DNA from: Chrysoperla carnea
Lineage: Eukaryota; Arthropoda; Insecta; Neuroptera; Chrysopidae
NCBI RefSeq assembly: GCF_905475395.1
Contig: NC_058341.1
Span: forward strand, 65,107,501 to 65,171,500
Direction of reading: 5' to 3'
Length of the DNA: 64,000 nucleotides
Below the pieces are notes generated by a model. The model saw only the letters and a program-made list of their open reading frames with translations. It was not told the DNA's origin and did not search any database. A program made the position numbers and the translations under genes. Within the stretch, counting starts at the first letter, position 1; each line of letters begins with the position of its first letter. Positions 62,980-64,000 of the stretch are shown here, piece by piece.

Positions 62980-63907
62980 CTAATACAAACAAAAAAACAT
63001 TTTTTTGATTACTTTCACAAGGAAATTTGTAGTTGGCTTAGAAAACATTCAGATAAGCGGTTGCGCTTCATTATGGTTTTTGGGGCGCTGAATCCGAATT
63101 TGAAGTATTATATTATGAACGTAGGCGCGCTTGTTTGTTATTGTAGTTACATCGTGGACTGTCAAAAAAGCGAACCAAAGCAAAAGGAATTAATTGCAAG
63201 GACAAAAGTTTATAGAAATAAACAGTCGACGTCTATGCTTAAATATGTAGGTAAAAATTATCATTTTTCAAGATAAAGCTTTTGAAGGAAGTCTGGTTAG
63301 CATGCGCGACCTCACTTTTTGGTGATTTCGATATTAAAGATAAGGTAATTCAGCGCATAAAAAACACTACTCTATCTCAAACAAAATAAAAGAAGAAATC
63401 TTTAAACTAGTCGAAAATGTAACAAATCAAAAAAAAAAAAAATTCCATTAACTTTGCTCCTTTTACATCGCTATGTCTTGAGGGAAGCACTAACGTCACT
63501 AACTATGCACGTTTAGCTGTTTTTGATCGATATTGCGTTGGAAACGTCATTGATGAAGAATTAATTGCGAATCCCAGTAATCAACAAAGTCAAAATTATT
63601 TGAAGGCACGCACGTTTATGGCCTCATTAATCACATTTCTTTAGAAAAAAATTGCACGTTGATATATAAAGGTTCAGCACCCCCTACCTTAGGAGAATCA
63701 AATAAAATACACATACATTTTCTTTTAAACCACACACACACACATATTCAATAGAATAAAATAAAAATTTAAAAAAAAAAACCCGACAGTGTTAAATAAA
63801 AACTGAAAAGAAAAAACAAGTACAGCAGTTTATATAGCAGTCAAACAGTAGGATTGTTTTTAAATAAATGCCTTGCCACTCACTTTACAAGATAAAGGTT
63901 GATATTA
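62980..63907. other. PI4KA intron, no further exon found
   Basis: I searched the - strand for the preceding kinase exon (QDMLALQ.. region) and did not find it. There is a short CA run near 63734. Nothing else is seen. Confidence 0.5.
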
Positions 63908-63976
63908 TATAGGAAAACCTTTTTCTTGTAAAGTTTGTAACAAAACATTCATTTATATTGAAAAAAAAAACTTGTG
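63908..63976 (+). pseudogene. Single C2H2 finger remnant
   Basis: The frame reads GKPFSCKVCNKTFIYIEKKN, i.e. a linker end plus the first half of a zinc finger close to those at 41412-41460, then stops. It is an isolated fragment of the same zinc-finger family. Confidence 0.6.
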
Positions 63977-64000
63977 AAGTTATTAATTTTTCTTAACAAA

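Noticed and set aside
62923-63276. 117-codon + strand frame antisense to the PI4KA kinase exon
   Set aside because: Its start lies within the PI4KA exon on the other strand and the rest is intron sequence with no recognisable domain.
63000-64000. A further upstream PI4KA exon
   Set aside because: No - strand peptide matching the kinase N-lobe was found, so it probably lies outside the window.

Overview
The window is AT-rich animal nuclear DNA with short-exon genes, canonical GT-AG introns and a very heavy repeat load. Everything points to an insect: the conserved proteins are metazoan, the C2H2 zinc-finger genes have the acidic 'IKDEP' leader I associate with insect families, and there are copia, I-type LINE, mariner and DINE-1/Helentron-like repeats. 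I cannot name the species from sequence alone.

Host genes. (1) The 3' part of an animal fatty acid synthase on the + strand (177-5833, six exons: enoyl reductase, ketoreductase, acyl carrier protein, thioesterase); its 5' part lies left of the window. (2) A complete two-exon C2H2 zinc-finger gene with 22 nearly identical fingers (21392-23621, +). (3) An RNF8-like FHA/RING E3 ubiquitin ligase on the - strand (25978-30207 visible), with an upstream FHA exon and a very long 14-residue-repeat coiled coil. (4) A complete APC10/ANAPC10 gene in three exons (34108-37358, +). (5) A decayed zinc-finger locus (39466-41912, +). (6) The last three exons of phosphatidylinositol 4-kinase alpha on the - strand (62979-51054); the 5' part lies right of the window.

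Mobile DNA. A whole-looking copia-family LTR retrotransposon with identical 280-bp LTRs sits at 7193-12064. A nearly full-length I-type LINE with two long open frames sits antisense in the last PI4KA intron (52551-58377). Between FASN and the zinc-finger gene (12-21 kb) lies a repeat nest: a 2.1-kb foldback holding an 83-bp palindromic satellite, a pogo-like MITE and half a tRNA; a 3.5-kb foldback holding a LINE reverse-transcriptase fragment, a snap-back mariner derivative and a DINE-1-like copy; and three long (TA)n tracts. A roughly 600-bp dispersed element with an internal tetranucleotide array recurs at least six times. Many other hairpin elements fill the introns and the 42-51 kb gene desert.

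The five recognisable functional host genes act in unrelated processes (lipid synthesis, a probable transcription factor, DNA-damage ubiquitylation, the cell cycle, phosphoinositide signalling), so I see no pathway cluster. The items most worth a second look are the homogenised zinc-finger array with an extra finger just past its stop codon, the RNF8-like 14-residue repeat, the FASN poly(A) signal that lies inside a repeat, and the nested palindromes. I found nothing that I would call a new biological system with confidence.
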